A stretch of 64,000 nucleotides of DNA, from contig NZ_CP133016.1 of the NCBI RefSeq assembly GCF_030866745.1, positions 1,240,001 through 1,304,000 on the forward strand, given 5' to 3'. This DNA comes from Sphingomonas flavescens. GTDB taxonomy: Bacteria > Pseudomonadota > Alphaproteobacteria > Sphingomonadales > Sphingomonadaceae. The notes beneath the pieces were generated by a model. That model did not search any database and was not told where the DNA came from. It saw only the letters and a list, made by a program, of their open reading frames with translations. A program made the position numbers and the translations under genes. Position 1 is the stretch's first letter, and every line of letters begins with the position of its first letter. Below are positions 26,934-35,789 of the stretch, piece after piece.

Positions 26934-27677
26934 TCAGGCAACGAGGGTGTTGAAACGCTCAGCGTTCGCCGCGGCGCGGTTCGACAGCGGCTGGAAAGCT
27001 TCGCCGGCCAGCTTGACCATCGTTTCCGTCAGCTTCGAGCTTTCGGCGACCATGCGGTCGAACGAAGCGCGGGCGAAGTCGCCCTGCAGCTGCAAATACT
27101 CGGTCGGGCTCTTGGCTTCGGCGAGCGAGCGGATCGCGTCCGCAGCCTGCTCGAAACCGTCGCGCTGCTTGGCAACGACGTCCTGGCCGAGCGAACGGGC
27201 GCCTTCGGTGGCGACGCGGCCGGCTTCGACCATCGCTTCGACGTTGGCGCGGGCGAGATCGGCCAGCTCTTCGGCGACCTTCTGGCTGCGCTTCGCCAGT
27301 TCCTGGCTACGCTCGTTGGCGTCGCTGAACATGTTCTGGAACGGCGCAAAAGCAGGGACGGCGTCGAAGCCGTTGAAGAAATTCTTGGTCATGGTTTCAA
27401 TCCTTTCCTGGGCCGCAACGGCGACCGGCGCCGGCTTGCGGGTCTTGCGAGCGGTGCGGGTCACCGCGGCCTTGCTCGCCTTCGTTACAGTCTTGATCTT
27501 GTCCGCCACCGCAGCGCGCTTTGCACGACGCACGGTCTTGGCGCGTGTACGCTTGGCGACCTTGACGCTTTCATCAGCAACCTTTTCGATCGTCTTCGCG
27601 ACCGTGTTGGCAACCTTTGCCGGCGCTTCAGCAGCCGCCTGCGCGACTTCGGCAACAACCGCGGTTTCGTCCGCCAT
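26934..27677 (-). CDS. Phasin family protein
   Basis: A 247-residue granule-coat protein. An Ala/Lys/Arg-rich N-terminal region (about 1-90, VAKRTRAKTVRRAKRAAVAD) resembles histone H1-like tails that can bind DNA. The C-terminal part (about 95-235) is the helical phasin domain (NFFNGFDAVPAFAPFQNMF, then QELAKRSQKVAEELADLARA). Start at 27677 fits a strong GGAGG site; an ATG 11 codons upstream is out of range. With phaC at 34-36 kb it points to polyhydroxyalkanoate storage. A possible PhaR-like motif pair lies in its promoter. Confidence 0.92.
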   Translation of the reverse strand: MADETAVVAEVAQAAAEAPAKVANTVAKTIEKVADESVKVAKRTRAKTVRRAKRAAVADKIKTVTKASKAAVTRTARKTRKPAPVAVAAQERIETMTKNFFNGFDAVPAFAPFQNMFSDANERSQELAKRSQKVAEELADLARANVEAMVEAGRVATEGARSLGQDVVAKQRDGFEQAADAIRSLAEAKSPTEYLQLQGDFARASFDRMVAESSKLTETMVKLAGEAFQPLSNRAAANAERFNTLVA

Positions 27678-27694
27678 CACACTTTCCTCCAAAT

Positions 27695-27759
27695 ATGTTG
27701 CATTGCACAATAATGTTTGCGCCGCACCATTTCAAGAGATTTTTTGTGCACTGCAACAT
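27695..27759. promoter_or_regulatory. Inverted pair of 16-bp TGCANTGCA motifs between phasin and gmk
   Basis: ATGTTGCATTGCACAA on the plus strand (27695-27710) and ATGTTGCAGTGCACAA on the minus strand (27744-27759) differ at one base. Each contains the palindromic core TGCANTGCA. They lie in the 125-bp gap between the divergent phasin and gmk genes, 17 and 66 bp upstream of the phasin start. TGC-rich sites are typical of PhaR, the PHA-responsive repressor of phasin genes; assigning PhaR here is inference. Confidence 0.6.
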
Positions 27760-27802
27760 GAGGTCGCTTGACGGGTACGGTTCGCCCGAAGCAAGAGCGG
27801 CC

Positions 27803-28447
27803 ATGGACCAGCCCAACCGCCAGCGCCGCGGCCTACTGATCGTGCTCTCCTCCCCCTCCGGTGCGGGCAAATCGACAATTGCGCGAATGTTGCTTGACGC
27901 CGATCCGGAGGTGACCATGTCCATTTCCGCAACCACGCGCGCCCGGCGCCCAGGCGAGGTCGACGACGTCGATTATCATTTCGTGGACGACGCGCGGTTC
28001 GAGGAACTGGTGCAGGCCAATGAGTTTGCCGAATGGGCGTACGTCTTCGACCACCGCTACGGGAGTCCGAAGGAACCGATCAAGGACGCGCTGAAGCTGG
28101 GCCGCGATATCCTGTTCGATATCGACTGGCAGGGCACACAGCAGTTGCGCGGCGCCTTCGGCACCGACCTGGTCCGCATCTTCATCCTGCCCCCGTCAAT
28201 GGAAGAACTGGAGCGCAGGCTGCGTGCGCGCGGCACCGATTCCGAAGACGTGATCGAAAGCCGCATGCGTCGTGCGGCGAGCGAGATCGGCCACTGGGGC
28301 GAGTACGACTACGTCCTGATCAACGAGGACATGGACCATTGCCTGGCCGAAGTCCGGGCGATCATCGACGCGGAGCGGATCCGCCGCGACCGCCGGCCGT
28401 ATCTGTTCGATTTCGTCAGGCGACTGGTCGAGCGCCCGAACTACTGA
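27803..28447 (+). CDS. gmk: Guanylate kinase
   Basis: Phosphorylates GMP to GDP. The 214-residue protein has the P-loop SSPSGAGKST at about residues 16-25, the GMP-binding segment SISATTRARRPGEVDDVDYHF, and the DIDWQGTQQL motif. The ATG at 27803 gives the normal length; an upstream frame runs into the promoter. Its 3' end overlaps the convergent ATP12 chaperone gene by 7 bp. Confidence 0.96.
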   Translation: MDQPNRQRRGLLIVLSSPSGAGKSTIARMLLDADPEVTMSISATTRARRPGEVDDVDYHFVDDARFEELVQANEFAEWAYVFDHRYGSPKEPIKDALKLGRDILFDIDWQGTQQLRGAFGTDLVRIFILPPSMEELERRLRARGTDSEDVIESRMRRAASEIGHWGEYDYVLINEDMDHCLAEVRAIIDAERIRRDRRPYLFDFVRRLVERPNY

Positions 28448-29136
28448 TCGAGCAGCGCCAGGAACGCCGCGCCCGCGAAGAAATCGCGTCGCCGCAGCGC
28501 GAGGGCCGCTTCCGCCTCCGCATCAGCGCCCCACTGCTCGGCCTGCCAGCATTCATCTAGGCTCACCGCGTCCCATGCCGCCTCGACGCCGACGGCCTCT
28601 TCAAGGACCGCCAAGGCGGCAATCAGGGAGCCGCCGATCGTGACAAGCGGCGAGAGGCCGGCGAGGTAGAAAGCGTCGAGCGCAGCAACCGCGTGCGCCA
28701 ATTGCTCGATCGTCGCCTCGGGCTGACGGGCGTGCATCACGCCGTCGGTGACGATGAAATCGACATCGAAGCGGCGCCGTGCCCAACCGAGCAGCGGGTC
28801 CCATCGCTCCTGCTGGCGGGCAACGAGTGCATGCGGACCCTCGGCGCGATAGCAAAGCAGGTCCGCCTCGGCGTAGCGCGCGAGACCGGCAGCGAATTGC
28901 CGCGGGTCAGGAGCCACGCGGTCGATCGCGGCGTTGGCAAGGCCGGTGAAGGGCATGACTCGGGGATCGATGGTTTCACCAACCCCGCGCCACTCTTCGG
29001 CAACTTCGCCGGCCAAGACTTCGTTCGGCAAGGCGAGCGGCGCCCGAGCCGGCGTCTTTACCGGGCGCCCATCGAGCTGGACACCCCACGCGCTCCCGTC
29101 GCGTTCAACCGATACCGTTTGCCAAAACCGCTTCAC
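28441..29136 (-). CDS. ATP12-family F1-ATPase assembly chaperone
   Basis: A 231-residue protein of the ATP12 family, known from mitochondria and alphaproteobacteria, that protects the F1 alpha subunit during ATP synthase assembly. The characteristic N-terminus WGVQLDGRPVKTPARAPLALP and the EWRGVGETIDPRVMPFTGLANAAID signature are clear. Its start overlaps the stop of the small membrane gene upstream by 4 bp. This family is a good taxonomic marker for Alphaproteobacteria. Confidence 0.93.
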   Translation of the reverse strand: MKRFWQTVSVERDGSAWGVQLDGRPVKTPARAPLALPNEVLAGEVAEEWRGVGETIDPRVMPFTGLANAAIDRVAPDPRQFAAGLARYAEADLLCYRAEGPHALVARQQERWDPLLGWARRRFDVDFIVTDGVMHARQPEATIEQLAHAVAALDAFYLAGLSPLVTIGGSLIAALAVLEEAVGVEAAWDAVSLDECWQAEQWGADAEAEAALALRRRDFFAGAAFLALLDQ

Positions 29137-29351
29137 GATCGCTCACGCCGCCGAGTCTTTCGAAAGGCATAGGTCACTGCGACCGACGCCAGCACGGAGA
29201 CGATGCAGATGATCGCGCCGAGCTGCGGCCAGCCACCCACACGCAGCAGATCCGTGTACATGACCGCGATGCCGAGCATGAACGGGGCGAACGTCGCCAG
29301 CCGAAGCAGCGTGAGTCGCCAAAGCTGACGCCTTGCGAGATCGTCATCCAT
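29133..29351 (-). CDS. Small two-helix membrane protein
   Basis: A 72-residue protein with two hydrophobic helices (LLRLATFAPFMLGIAVMYTDLL and LGAIICIVSVLASVAVTYAF) and a basic C-terminus. No family is recognised with certainty. ATG 29351 is chosen over one 10 codons upstream because the product then begins MDDDLARRQLW and overlaps the HAD gene by only 8 bp. It sits in the tight run RluA-type, HAD, this gene, ATP12. Confidence 0.75.
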   Translation of the reverse strand: MDDDLARRQLWRLTLLRLATFAPFMLGIAVMYTDLLRVGGWPQLGAIICIVSVLASVAVTYAFRKTRRRERS

Positions 29352-30009
29352 GCAAATGCTCCCTGAGCAGGCTCGGCACATCGGCGGGCTTGTCAGCCAC
29401 CGCGACCGCGCCAGCCTCGATCAATTCGTGGGGATCGTGATAGCCCCAACCCGCGCCGATCCCGGTGGCACCGCCGTTGACGGCCATCGCCATGTCAAAG
29501 CTCGTGTCCCCGATGACGATCGTCGTTTCCGGCGCGGCTCCGCTGTCGGCGATTGCCTGGTCGACCATCGAGCGATGGGGCTTCGACGGATGCCGGTCAG
29601 CGGTCTGCAACGATACGAAACGTGCGTGCAGGCCGTGGCGATCGAGGCAATGGCGCAAACCGCGATCCGACTTGCCGGTCGCGACCGCGAGCATCCAGCC
29701 GTCGCCTTCCAGTCTGTCGAGAAGTTCGGCGACACCCTCGAACAATGGCTCTTCGACCTCGCCGGCGGCACGCAGGTCGATGAAGGCCTGCCGATAGTCG
29801 TCAGCAAGTTGCGCATGCTGGTCGGCTGACGCGTCTGGCAGCAGGCTCGCCATTGCCTCGACCAGGCTGAGCCCGATCACCCGACGCGAAACGGCTGCTG
29901 GAGGCACCGCAAAACCATTGCGTTCCAGGCTGGTGGCGAGCGCTGCATAAATTGGCGCGCCGCTGTCGACGAGCGTGCCGTCGCAGTCGAAAATTGCGAG
30001 CTTGTTCAC
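29344..30009 (-). CDS. HAD-IA phosphatase, phosphoglycolate phosphatase-like
   Basis: A 221-residue haloacid dehalogenase-type phosphatase. Motif I is DCDGTLVDSG at residues 8-17, motif II is the ATGKSDRG threonine/serine, and motif III/IV is VIGDTSFDMAM. The cap domain between motifs I and II is helical (type C1). A phosphoglycolate-type sugar phosphatase is most likely, but HAD specificity cannot be assigned from motifs. It overlaps the pseudouridine synthase gene by 4 bp. Confidence 0.88.
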   Translation of the reverse strand: MNKLAIFDCDGTLVDSGAPIYAALATSLERNGFAVPPAAVSRRVIGLSLVEAMASLLPDASADQHAQLADDYRQAFIDLRAAGEVEEPLFEGVAELLDRLEGDGWMLAVATGKSDRGLRHCLDRHGLHARFVSLQTADRHPSKPHRSMVDQAIADSGAAPETTIVIGDTSFDMAMAVNGGATGIGAGWGYHDPHELIEAGAVAVADKPADVPSLLREHLHG

Positions 30010-31100
30010 CGGCGCTTCGGCTTCGCTGCGCTGCCCCGGGCGCGCCGCTCACCGCGCCGTTCGCGCCGCCGGGTCTTGGCCGCAGCCGCAGCCTTGCGCT
30101 GGGAGGCGCCGGGCGCAGCGGTTTGCCGCGCCGGGGCGGCATCTCCGGTGTTCAGATCGAAGCCGAGCATATCGAGACTCTCCGCAAAGTGCGGGGAAAG
30201 GTCGGCGGTCTGATCGATCTTGCCGCCCTCCAAGGCATCGACGCGGATCCGGCGGGCATGCAGGTGCAGCTTACGGCTGATGCCGCCGGTCAGGAATGCG
30301 TCCGGCCCGCCATATTTGCCGTCACCGACGATCGGATGACCAATGGCCGCCATGTGCGCGCGCAGCTGATGCGTGCGGCCCGTCAGCGGTTGCAACTCGA
30401 CCCAGGCGGCACGATTGCCGGCGCGGTCGATGACCCGCCAGCGGGTCTTCGCGGGAAGTCCATGCTCCTCGCTGATATGCATCTTCTCGCCACCAGTGCC
30501 CGGCTGCTTCGCCAGCGGTGCGTCGATCTCGCCCTCGTTGGCGTCCGGCACGCCGACCACGATCGCCCAATAGATTTTTTTCGCGGTGCGTCCCGAAAAT
30601 GCCTTGGCGAAGTGGGCGGCGGCGCGTGCCGTCCGCGCCACCAGCAGCGCGCCTGACGTATCCTTGTCGAGGCGATGGACCAGCTTGGGCCGGCCGCGTT
30701 CGTCACCGATCCCGTCCAGCAGACGGTCCAGGTGCTGCGTGGTCTTGGTTCCGCCCTGGGTCGCGAGGCCTGGCGGCTTGTTCAGAACAAACGCGTGCCC
30801 ATCCTGATAGATGACCATGTCCTGGACATATTGCTCTTCTTCCTCCGTCAGCGGATCCCGCCGTGCCTGCCGGCGCGCAGGCTTCGCGGCTGCAGGCTCC
30901 ACCGGCGGCACGCGGATCTCCTGACCAGCCTCCAGCCGATCGCCGGGCGTTGCGCGCTTGCCCGCGACGCGCAATTGACCGGTCCGCGCCCAGCGCGAGA
31001 CCAGGTTGAAGCTGACGTCGGGCAAGTGCCGCTTGAACCAGCGGTCCAGGCGGATGCCGTCGTCATCTTCGGTGACAGTGAAGGTGCGTATTTCGCTCAC
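30006..31100 (-). CDS. RluA-family pseudouridine synthase
   Basis: A 364-residue rRNA or tRNA pseudouridine synthase. An S4 RNA-binding domain (about 10-65, GIRLDRWFKRHLPDVSFNLVSRW) precedes the catalytic domain, whose active Asp is in HRLDKDTSGALLVART. The C-terminal 40 residues are very basic (KTRRRERRGERRARG), likely for RNA contact. I used GTG 31100; no good ribosome-binding site is visible. RluC-type is a reasonable guess. Confidence 0.92.
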   Translation of the reverse strand: MSEIRTFTVTEDDDGIRLDRWFKRHLPDVSFNLVSRWARTGQLRVAGKRATPGDRLEAGQEIRVPPVEPAAAKPARRQARRDPLTEEEEQYVQDMVIYQDGHAFVLNKPPGLATQGGTKTTQHLDRLLDGIGDERGRPKLVHRLDKDTSGALLVARTARAAAHFAKAFSGRTAKKIYWAIVVGVPDANEGEIDAPLAKQPGTGGEKMHISEEHGLPAKTRWRVIDRAGNRAAWVELQPLTGRTHQLRAHMAAIGHPIVGDGKYGGPDAFLTGGISRKLHLHARRIRVDALEGGKIDQTADLSPHFAESLDMLGFDLNTGDAAPARQTAAPGASQRKAAAAAKTRRRERRGERRARGSAAKPKRR

Positions 31101-31120
31101 GGGGGCGCGATTAGCGGAAG

Positions 31121-31489
31121 CTAGGCCTCGCGTCCCGCCCAAAACTTGAAAGCCTGCTTGTGCAGCTTGCGAATGAGCTTGGCGGCCTTCGGCCCTTCCC
31201 ACAGGCCGGCAAATCCGTGCTTCGGCGCGCCGCCGATCCACCAGCCCTGGCCGGGCAGCCCGTCCGACTGCCGAACCACCAGCACGGCGAGTTCCGGCTC
31301 CCCCCTCGCCTCGGCATGGTCATCAACATAGGCCAGCACCTTGCATAGCGCGCGCATTTTCGGCCGCGTGAATCGGTGCCCGAGCAGGCCGAGCGTTTCA
31401 GCGTAGGTTATGCTTTCCCCCGCCTGGGCCGAAGCGACGAGGATCGCCCGCACCTCGGCCGGATCGGCCAGCAGTCCCGCCTCGCTCAT
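31121..31489 (-). CDS. Conserved hypothetical protein
   Basis: A 122-residue soluble protein with a helical N-terminal half (AEVRAILVASAQAGESITYAE) that looks like a small DNA- or RNA-binding fold, and a Trp/Gly-rich C-terminal part (SDGLPGQGWWIGGAPKHGFAG, split here for length). I do not recognise a named family. Overlaps the upstream DUF4893 gene by 4 bp (ATGA) and precedes the pseudouridine synthase gene, so it is probably real and coupled. Confidence 0.7.
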   Translation of the reverse strand: MSEAGLLADPAEVRAILVASAQAGESITYAETLGLLGHRFTRPKMRALCKVLAYVDDHAEARGEPELAVLVVRQSDGLPGQGWWIGGAPKHGFAGLWEGPKAAKLIRKLHKQAFKFWAGREA

Positions 31490-32160
31490 CGCGGTTGCTT
31501 GGTGAAATCCACCGGGGTCAATTCGAACACGTCGAGCTTCGACGTGCTTTGCGGCCAGGGAATGACGAGGCGCCAACGGAATGGCCCGATGCGTTCCAGC
31601 GTGCCCGCCATGTCGCGCTTCGGATCGTCGCCGTAAGCGACCGGCGTCGTTTTATCGCTAAGCGCAAGACTGCCGAGGAAGATCAGCCGATTGGGATCAT
31701 CGTCCGCCCACAGGCGTCCGGCAGGCCGCTGGCTGCCGGTCTGCTTCACGATGGTCAGCAGATCGTCTTCAACCTCGACATAGCAGAAGAACGGCTTGAA
31801 CGTTTCAAACGCCCGGCCCCTTGGCGTCGCTTTGCCCAGTTTGATGAGGCGGCAATTGTAGCTGCCCGGCGTCGGATCAGGCCGAGGCAGTCCAGAGCGC
31901 GGCAATAGGAGCCCGCCCTCGCGCCGGACATCGGCGGCATTGGTCTTCTTTGCCTCCTCCAATGCTTCCTGCCACGCCAAACCCAGACGGGACAGTCGAT
32001 CCTCGTCAGCAGCGGTGGCGATGGCTTTCCATGTTTCTGACTTGAGCGGCGCGCCGACTTCGACACTCGGGCGTACACCACTCGCGGCCTTCGGCGACGT
32101 TTCGCACGCTGTCAGCGTCAAAAGCGTCAAGCCCAGCAATGCGAGACCGCACCTCATCAT
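31486..32160 (-). CDS. DUF4893 lipoprotein
   Basis: A 224-residue predicted lipoprotein (MMRCGLALLGLTLLTLTAC, lipobox LTAC). The mature part matches my memory of DUF4893, a family largely limited to sphingomonads (ETWKAIATAADEDRLSRLGLAW, then CYVEVEDDLLTIVKQTGSQR). Function is unknown. The first of two tandem ATGs (32160) is used. Divergent from rarD. Confidence 0.8.
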   Translation of the reverse strand: MMRCGLALLGLTLLTLTACETSPKAASGVRPSVEVGAPLKSETWKAIATAADEDRLSRLGLAWQEALEEAKKTNAADVRREGGLLLPRSGLPRPDPTPGSYNCRLIKLGKATPRGRAFETFKPFFCYVEVEDDLLTIVKQTGSQRPAGRLWADDDPNRLIFLGSLALSDKTTPVAYGDDPKRDMAGTLERIGPFRWRLVIPWPQSTSKLDVFELTPVDFTKQPR

Positions 32161-32254
32161 TCCGGATAAGTGACAGCCGTTTGCGAAGGTTTCAACCAAG
32201 GCTTCGGTCACCATCGTCTTTAACGATAGGCGACAGCCAGCTAGGCGCCCGGGG

Positions 32255-33163
32255 ATGAATGCGGCCGCGACCCATCGCCACCCTCACGATCGCACGGGCC
32301 TACTGCTTGGCCTTGGCGCCTACGGGCTGTGGGGCGTGCTGCCGCTCTACTTCAAGGCGATCGAGCATGTTCCCGCGTTCGATATCGTTGCCCACCGCGT
32401 CCTCTGGTCATTGCCGCTGCTGGCGCTGCTCATCACTGCCGCCAAGGGATGGCCGGCGATCAGGATGGTGCTGGCCGATCGGCCGACGCTTGGCATCCTC
32501 ACGCTGACCTCGATCCTGATCGCGGTGAACTGGCTGCTCTACGTTTGGGCGGTGACCAATGGGCACATCCTCGCCTCGAGCTTCGGCTATTACCTGAACC
32601 CCCTGGCCAATGTGCTGCTCGGGCGGTTCGTCCTGCACGAGCGGCTAAGCCGTCTTCAATGGACGGCCGTCGCGATTGCCGCAGCGGGCATCTCGGTGCT
32701 GGCTGCCCGCGCGTTGTCGCAGCTGTGGATCAGCTTGGCCCTCTGCGCCAGCTTCGCGTTCTACGGCTTGCTGCGAAAAATCGTCGCCGCGGATGCGGTC
32801 AGCGGCCTCGCCGTCGAGACCGCGATCCTGTTTCCGGTTGCGATCGTCTGGTTGGGGTTTCAGGTCGCCGCAGGCCATCCCGCCATGGGCACGAGCACGC
32901 ATGACACGGCGCTGCTCTTATTCGCGGGAATCGTCTCGACGACCCCGCTGCTGCTCTTCGCGGCGGCGGCCCGTCGCCTGCCGCTGTCGACGATGGGCAT
33001 GTTGCAGTTCATCGCGCCTACGCTGCAGTTCCTGATCGGTGTCGCATACGGCGAGCACCTGACAGCAGCCCACATTATCGCCTTTGCTGCAATCTGGACC
33101 GCGCTCGCGCTCTACGTCGTCGGGCTGCTGCGCTCGCCGCGTATGCCGCAAGCGCCGGAATAA
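32255..33163 (+). CDS. rarD: RarD-type EamA transporter
   Basis: A 302-residue inner-membrane permease with ten hydrophobic helices in two EamA repeats. The opening GLLLGLGAYGLWGVLPLYFKA and the INWLLYVWAVTNGHILASS segment are typical of RarD, annotated as a chloramphenicol-sensitivity protein but of unknown natural substrate. A GGGG site precedes ATG 32255. Two small genes follow in the same direction. Confidence 0.92.
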   Translation: MNAAATHRHPHDRTGLLLGLGAYGLWGVLPLYFKAIEHVPAFDIVAHRVLWSLPLLALLITAAKGWPAIRMVLADRPTLGILTLTSILIAVNWLLYVWAVTNGHILASSFGYYLNPLANVLLGRFVLHERLSRLQWTAVAIAAAGISVLAARALSQLWISLALCASFAFYGLLRKIVAADAVSGLAVETAILFPVAIVWLGFQVAAGHPAMGTSTHDTALLLFAGIVSTTPLLLFAAAARRLPLSTMGMLQFIAPTLQFLIGVAYGEHLTAAHIIAFAAIWTALALYVVGLLRSPRMPQAPE

Positions 33164-33179
33164 TGTTAGGAGCGGCCCC

Positions 33180-33401
33180 ATGTTCAACATCGCATCCATC
33201 ATCATCGGCGTCGTCGCGCTCATCGGCGCGCTTGTCGCTTTCCTGCCGCTGCTCGGTTGGGCCAACTGGCTGATCATCCCGCTGGCGATCGTCGGTGCGG
33301 CGGTCGGCGTGCTGTCCCGCTCGACGGGCGGACGCAATCTCAACCTGCTGGTTATCGTGATCGGCGTCGTCCGTCTGATGCTTGGTGGCGGTATCCTGTG
33401 A
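33180..33401 (+). CDS. Small membrane protein
   Basis: A 73-residue protein with three short hydrophobic segments (IASIIIGVVALIGALVAFL, then WLIIPLAIVGAAVGVL, then LLVIVIGVVRLMLGG). TTAGGAG lies 7 bp before ATG 33180; longer starts would lie inside rarD. Its stop overlaps the GTG start of the next gene (GTGA). No named family is certain. Confidence 0.8.
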   Translation: MFNIASIIIGVVALIGALVAFLPLLGWANWLIIPLAIVGAAVGVLSRSTGGRNLNLLVIVIGVVRLMLGGGIL

Positions 33402-33994
33402 CCCGCGAACCGCGGATCGACGAGTATATCGCCAAGAAGGCGCCGTTCGCCCGCCCGATCCTCGAAAAGATCCGCGAGCGCGTGCATGCTGCGGTTCCCG
33501 AAGCTGAAGAAGCGATGAAGTGGAGCGCGCCGAGTTTCACGCTAGATGGCAAGATTCTGATCGTCATGGCTGCCTTCAAGGGACATGCGGCGCTAAATTT
33601 CTGGCGCGGGCAGGAAATTGGTGATGGCTCGGCCAAGGCAGGTGCGATGGGGCAGTTCGGTCAGCTGAAGTCGGTGGCTGACCTGCCGTCCGATGCGGAG
33701 CTCGACGCGCTGATCAAGGAGGCTGCGGCGCTTGCCGCTACCGCGCCGGCTACACGCAAGACGAAGCATGAGCCGAAGCCGGCGCCGACGCTGCATCCCG
33801 AGTTCGCCGCCGCGCTGGACCGTGCACCGGCCGCCAAGGCCACGCTCGACGGCTTCCCGCCGGGCGCACAGCGCGACTATTTCGAATGGATCGGCGAGGC
33901 CAAGCAGGATGCCACTCGCGCCAAGCGCATCGCGACGGCGATCGAATGGCTATCGGAAGGTAAAAAACGGCACTGGAAGTACCAGAACTGCTGA
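33398..33994 (+). CDS. DUF1801/OmdA (YdeI-like) protein
   Basis: A 198-residue cytosolic protein. The first 120 residues match the DUF1801 (YdhG-like) fold (RIDEYIAKKAPFARPILEKI, then EEAMKWSAPSFTLDGKIL). The C-terminal 65 residues match OmdA, the bacteriocin-protection domain (AQRDYFEWIGEAKQDATRAK). The biochemical role is unknown. It starts with GTG 33398 overlapping the previous stop. A second OmdA-type protein lies at 44707. Confidence 0.85.
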   Translation: MTREPRIDEYIAKKAPFARPILEKIRERVHAAVPEAEEAMKWSAPSFTLDGKILIVMAAFKGHAALNFWRGQEIGDGSAKAGAMGQFGQLKSVADLPSDAELDALIKEAAALAATAPATRKTKHEPKPAPTLHPEFAAALDRAPAAKATLDGFPPGAQRDYFEWIGEAKQDATRAKRIATAIEWLSEGKKRHWKYQNC

Positions 33995-33998
33995 GCGC

Positions 33999-35771
33999 CT
34001 AACGCGCCTTCACGTAGCTACCCGGTGCATCCTCAATCGCCTTGAGCTTGCCCTGCCCGGGAATGCGCGCGCCCTCCACTTTCACCGTCTCGCCGTCCTG
34101 TTTGCGCAACCATTCGATCCAGTCTGGCCACCATGATCCCGAATGTTCGACCGCGCTCTCGATGAAGGCGTCAAGCGAAGGTGCGTCCTTTTCGTTGACC
34201 CAGTACTGATACTTCTGCGCGGCGGGCGGGTTCACGACTCCCGCGATGTGGCCTGAGCCAGCCAGCAGGAACCGCTTCGGTCCCGCGAAATGGTTCATGA
34301 TTTTCCACACGCTTTGAGGCGGCGCGATATGGTCTTCGCGTCCGGCCTGCACATAGGCCGGCGTCTTCACCGCATCGATGTCGACCGGCGTTCCGGCGAC
34401 TTTGATGCCGCCTTTTTCCGCCAGCTTGTTCCCCTTGTAGAGCGTCTCGAGATAGTCCCGATGCCAGCCGGCCGGCAGGTTGGTCGTGTCGCTGTTCCAG
34501 TGCAGCAGGTCGAACGGCGGCGGCTCCTCCCCCAGCAGGTAGTTGTTGACCACGTAATTCCAGATGAGATCACGGCCGCGAAGCAGGTTGAACGTCGCGG
34601 CCATGTAGCGACCGTCGAGATAGCCTTTCTCCGCCGTTAGCTGTTGGAGCAGGCCCATGGTCTCGTCGCCGAGGAACAGCTTGAGATCGCCCGCTTCGCT
34701 GAAATCCACCTGCGCGGTGAAGAACGTTGCCGACCTGACCTTGTCCGCCTGCTTCTCCGCTTCGAGGTAGGCGAGCGTGGCCGCAAGGGTGGTGCCGGCC
34801 ACGCAATAGCCAATCGCATGCACGGCCTCGACGCCGAGTAGTTCGCGGATGGTATCGATGGCGTCGATCTGGCCGTTAAGGACGTAGTCGTCGAGCGTCG
34901 CATCCGCGAGGCTCTCGTCCGCCGACTTCCAGCTGACCATGAACAGCGAAATGCCCTGGTCCACGCACCACTTCACGAAGCTTTTCTCGGGCGCGAGATC
35001 GAGGATGTAGAAGCGGTTGATCCATGGCGGGAAGATCACGACCGGCGTCTTCATCACCTCCTCGGTCGTCGGCGTGTACTGGATGAGCTGGTAGAGCGGC
35101 GTCTGCTTGACGACTTTTCCCGGCGTCATCGCGAGGTTGCGGCCGACTTCGAACACGCCTGGCTTGGTCTGCGTAAGCTGTCCCGCCGCAATGTCCTTCA
35201 GCATGTTGCTGAGGCCCTTGAGCAAATTCTCGCCGCGCGTTTCGAGTGTCCGCTTCAGCACCTGCGGGTTGGTGACGGCGAAGTTGGACGGGCTCATCGC
35301 ATCGACAAAGCTGCGCGTGGCGAAGCGCAGTTTCTCGCGACTGCCGGCGTCGAGACCCTCGATCTCGTCCACAGTGCCGAGCAGTTGGTCCGACACGCGC
35401 AAATAGGTTTGGCGGATCGTGTCGAAGATGGGGTTCTCGCGCCACTCGGGTGCGGCGAAGCGCCGGTCTTTCTTGGTCGCCGCATCCACCGGCGCACCCG
35501 CAGTGACGCCGCCCAGCATCTTCCCCCAGGTCTCCAGGCCCTTGGCCCATGCCTGCGCGCCCGCGGTCATCAGCGCCATCGGATCAGCGTTTGCGGGCTG
35601 CTCTGCGAAGCCAAACGCGCCCGGCGACCAAGCCGGAAACGGCTGGTCCTTCTTCAGGCTGTCGGCCCAGGCTTCCATCATCATTTGCTGGGCCCGGCCC
35701 ATCACCAGCGTCCAATGTTGCCAATCCTCGAGCGTCGGGATCGCCGCGCCGCTGTTCGTCTCGTCCGCCAT
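33999..35771 (-). CDS. phaC: Class I polyhydroxyalkanoate synthase
   Basis: Polymerises (R)-3-hydroxyacyl-CoA into PHA. The 590-residue protein has an N-terminal PhaC_N domain (about 80-255) and an alpha/beta-hydrolase catalytic domain. The triad is C323 in GYCVAGTT (most relatives have GYCVGG), D480 in AGREDHIAPP and H508 in GSGHIAGV. It has the class I length, so no PhaE or PhaR subunit is needed. ATG 35771 is only 18 bp from the divergent TRIC gene start, leaving almost no room for separate promoters. phaA and phaB are not in the window; the phasin is 7 kb away. Confidence 0.96.
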   Translation of the reverse strand: MADETNSGAAIPTLEDWQHWTLVMGRAQQMMMEAWADSLKKDQPFPAWSPGAFGFAEQPANADPMALMTAGAQAWAKGLETWGKMLGGVTAGAPVDAATKKDRRFAAPEWRENPIFDTIRQTYLRVSDQLLGTVDEIEGLDAGSREKLRFATRSFVDAMSPSNFAVTNPQVLKRTLETRGENLLKGLSNMLKDIAAGQLTQTKPGVFEVGRNLAMTPGKVVKQTPLYQLIQYTPTTEEVMKTPVVIFPPWINRFYILDLAPEKSFVKWCVDQGISLFMVSWKSADESLADATLDDYVLNGQIDAIDTIRELLGVEAVHAIGYCVAGTTLAATLAYLEAEKQADKVRSATFFTAQVDFSEAGDLKLFLGDETMGLLQQLTAEKGYLDGRYMAATFNLLRGRDLIWNYVVNNYLLGEEPPPFDLLHWNSDTTNLPAGWHRDYLETLYKGNKLAEKGGIKVAGTPVDIDAVKTPAYVQAGREDHIAPPQSVWKIMNHFAGPKRFLLAGSGHIAGVVNPPAAQKYQYWVNEKDAPSLDAFIESAVEHSGSWWPDWIEWLRKQDGETVKVEGARIPGQGKLKAIEDAPGSYVKAR

Positions 35772-35789
35772 GTGATCTATGTAGGCCCG

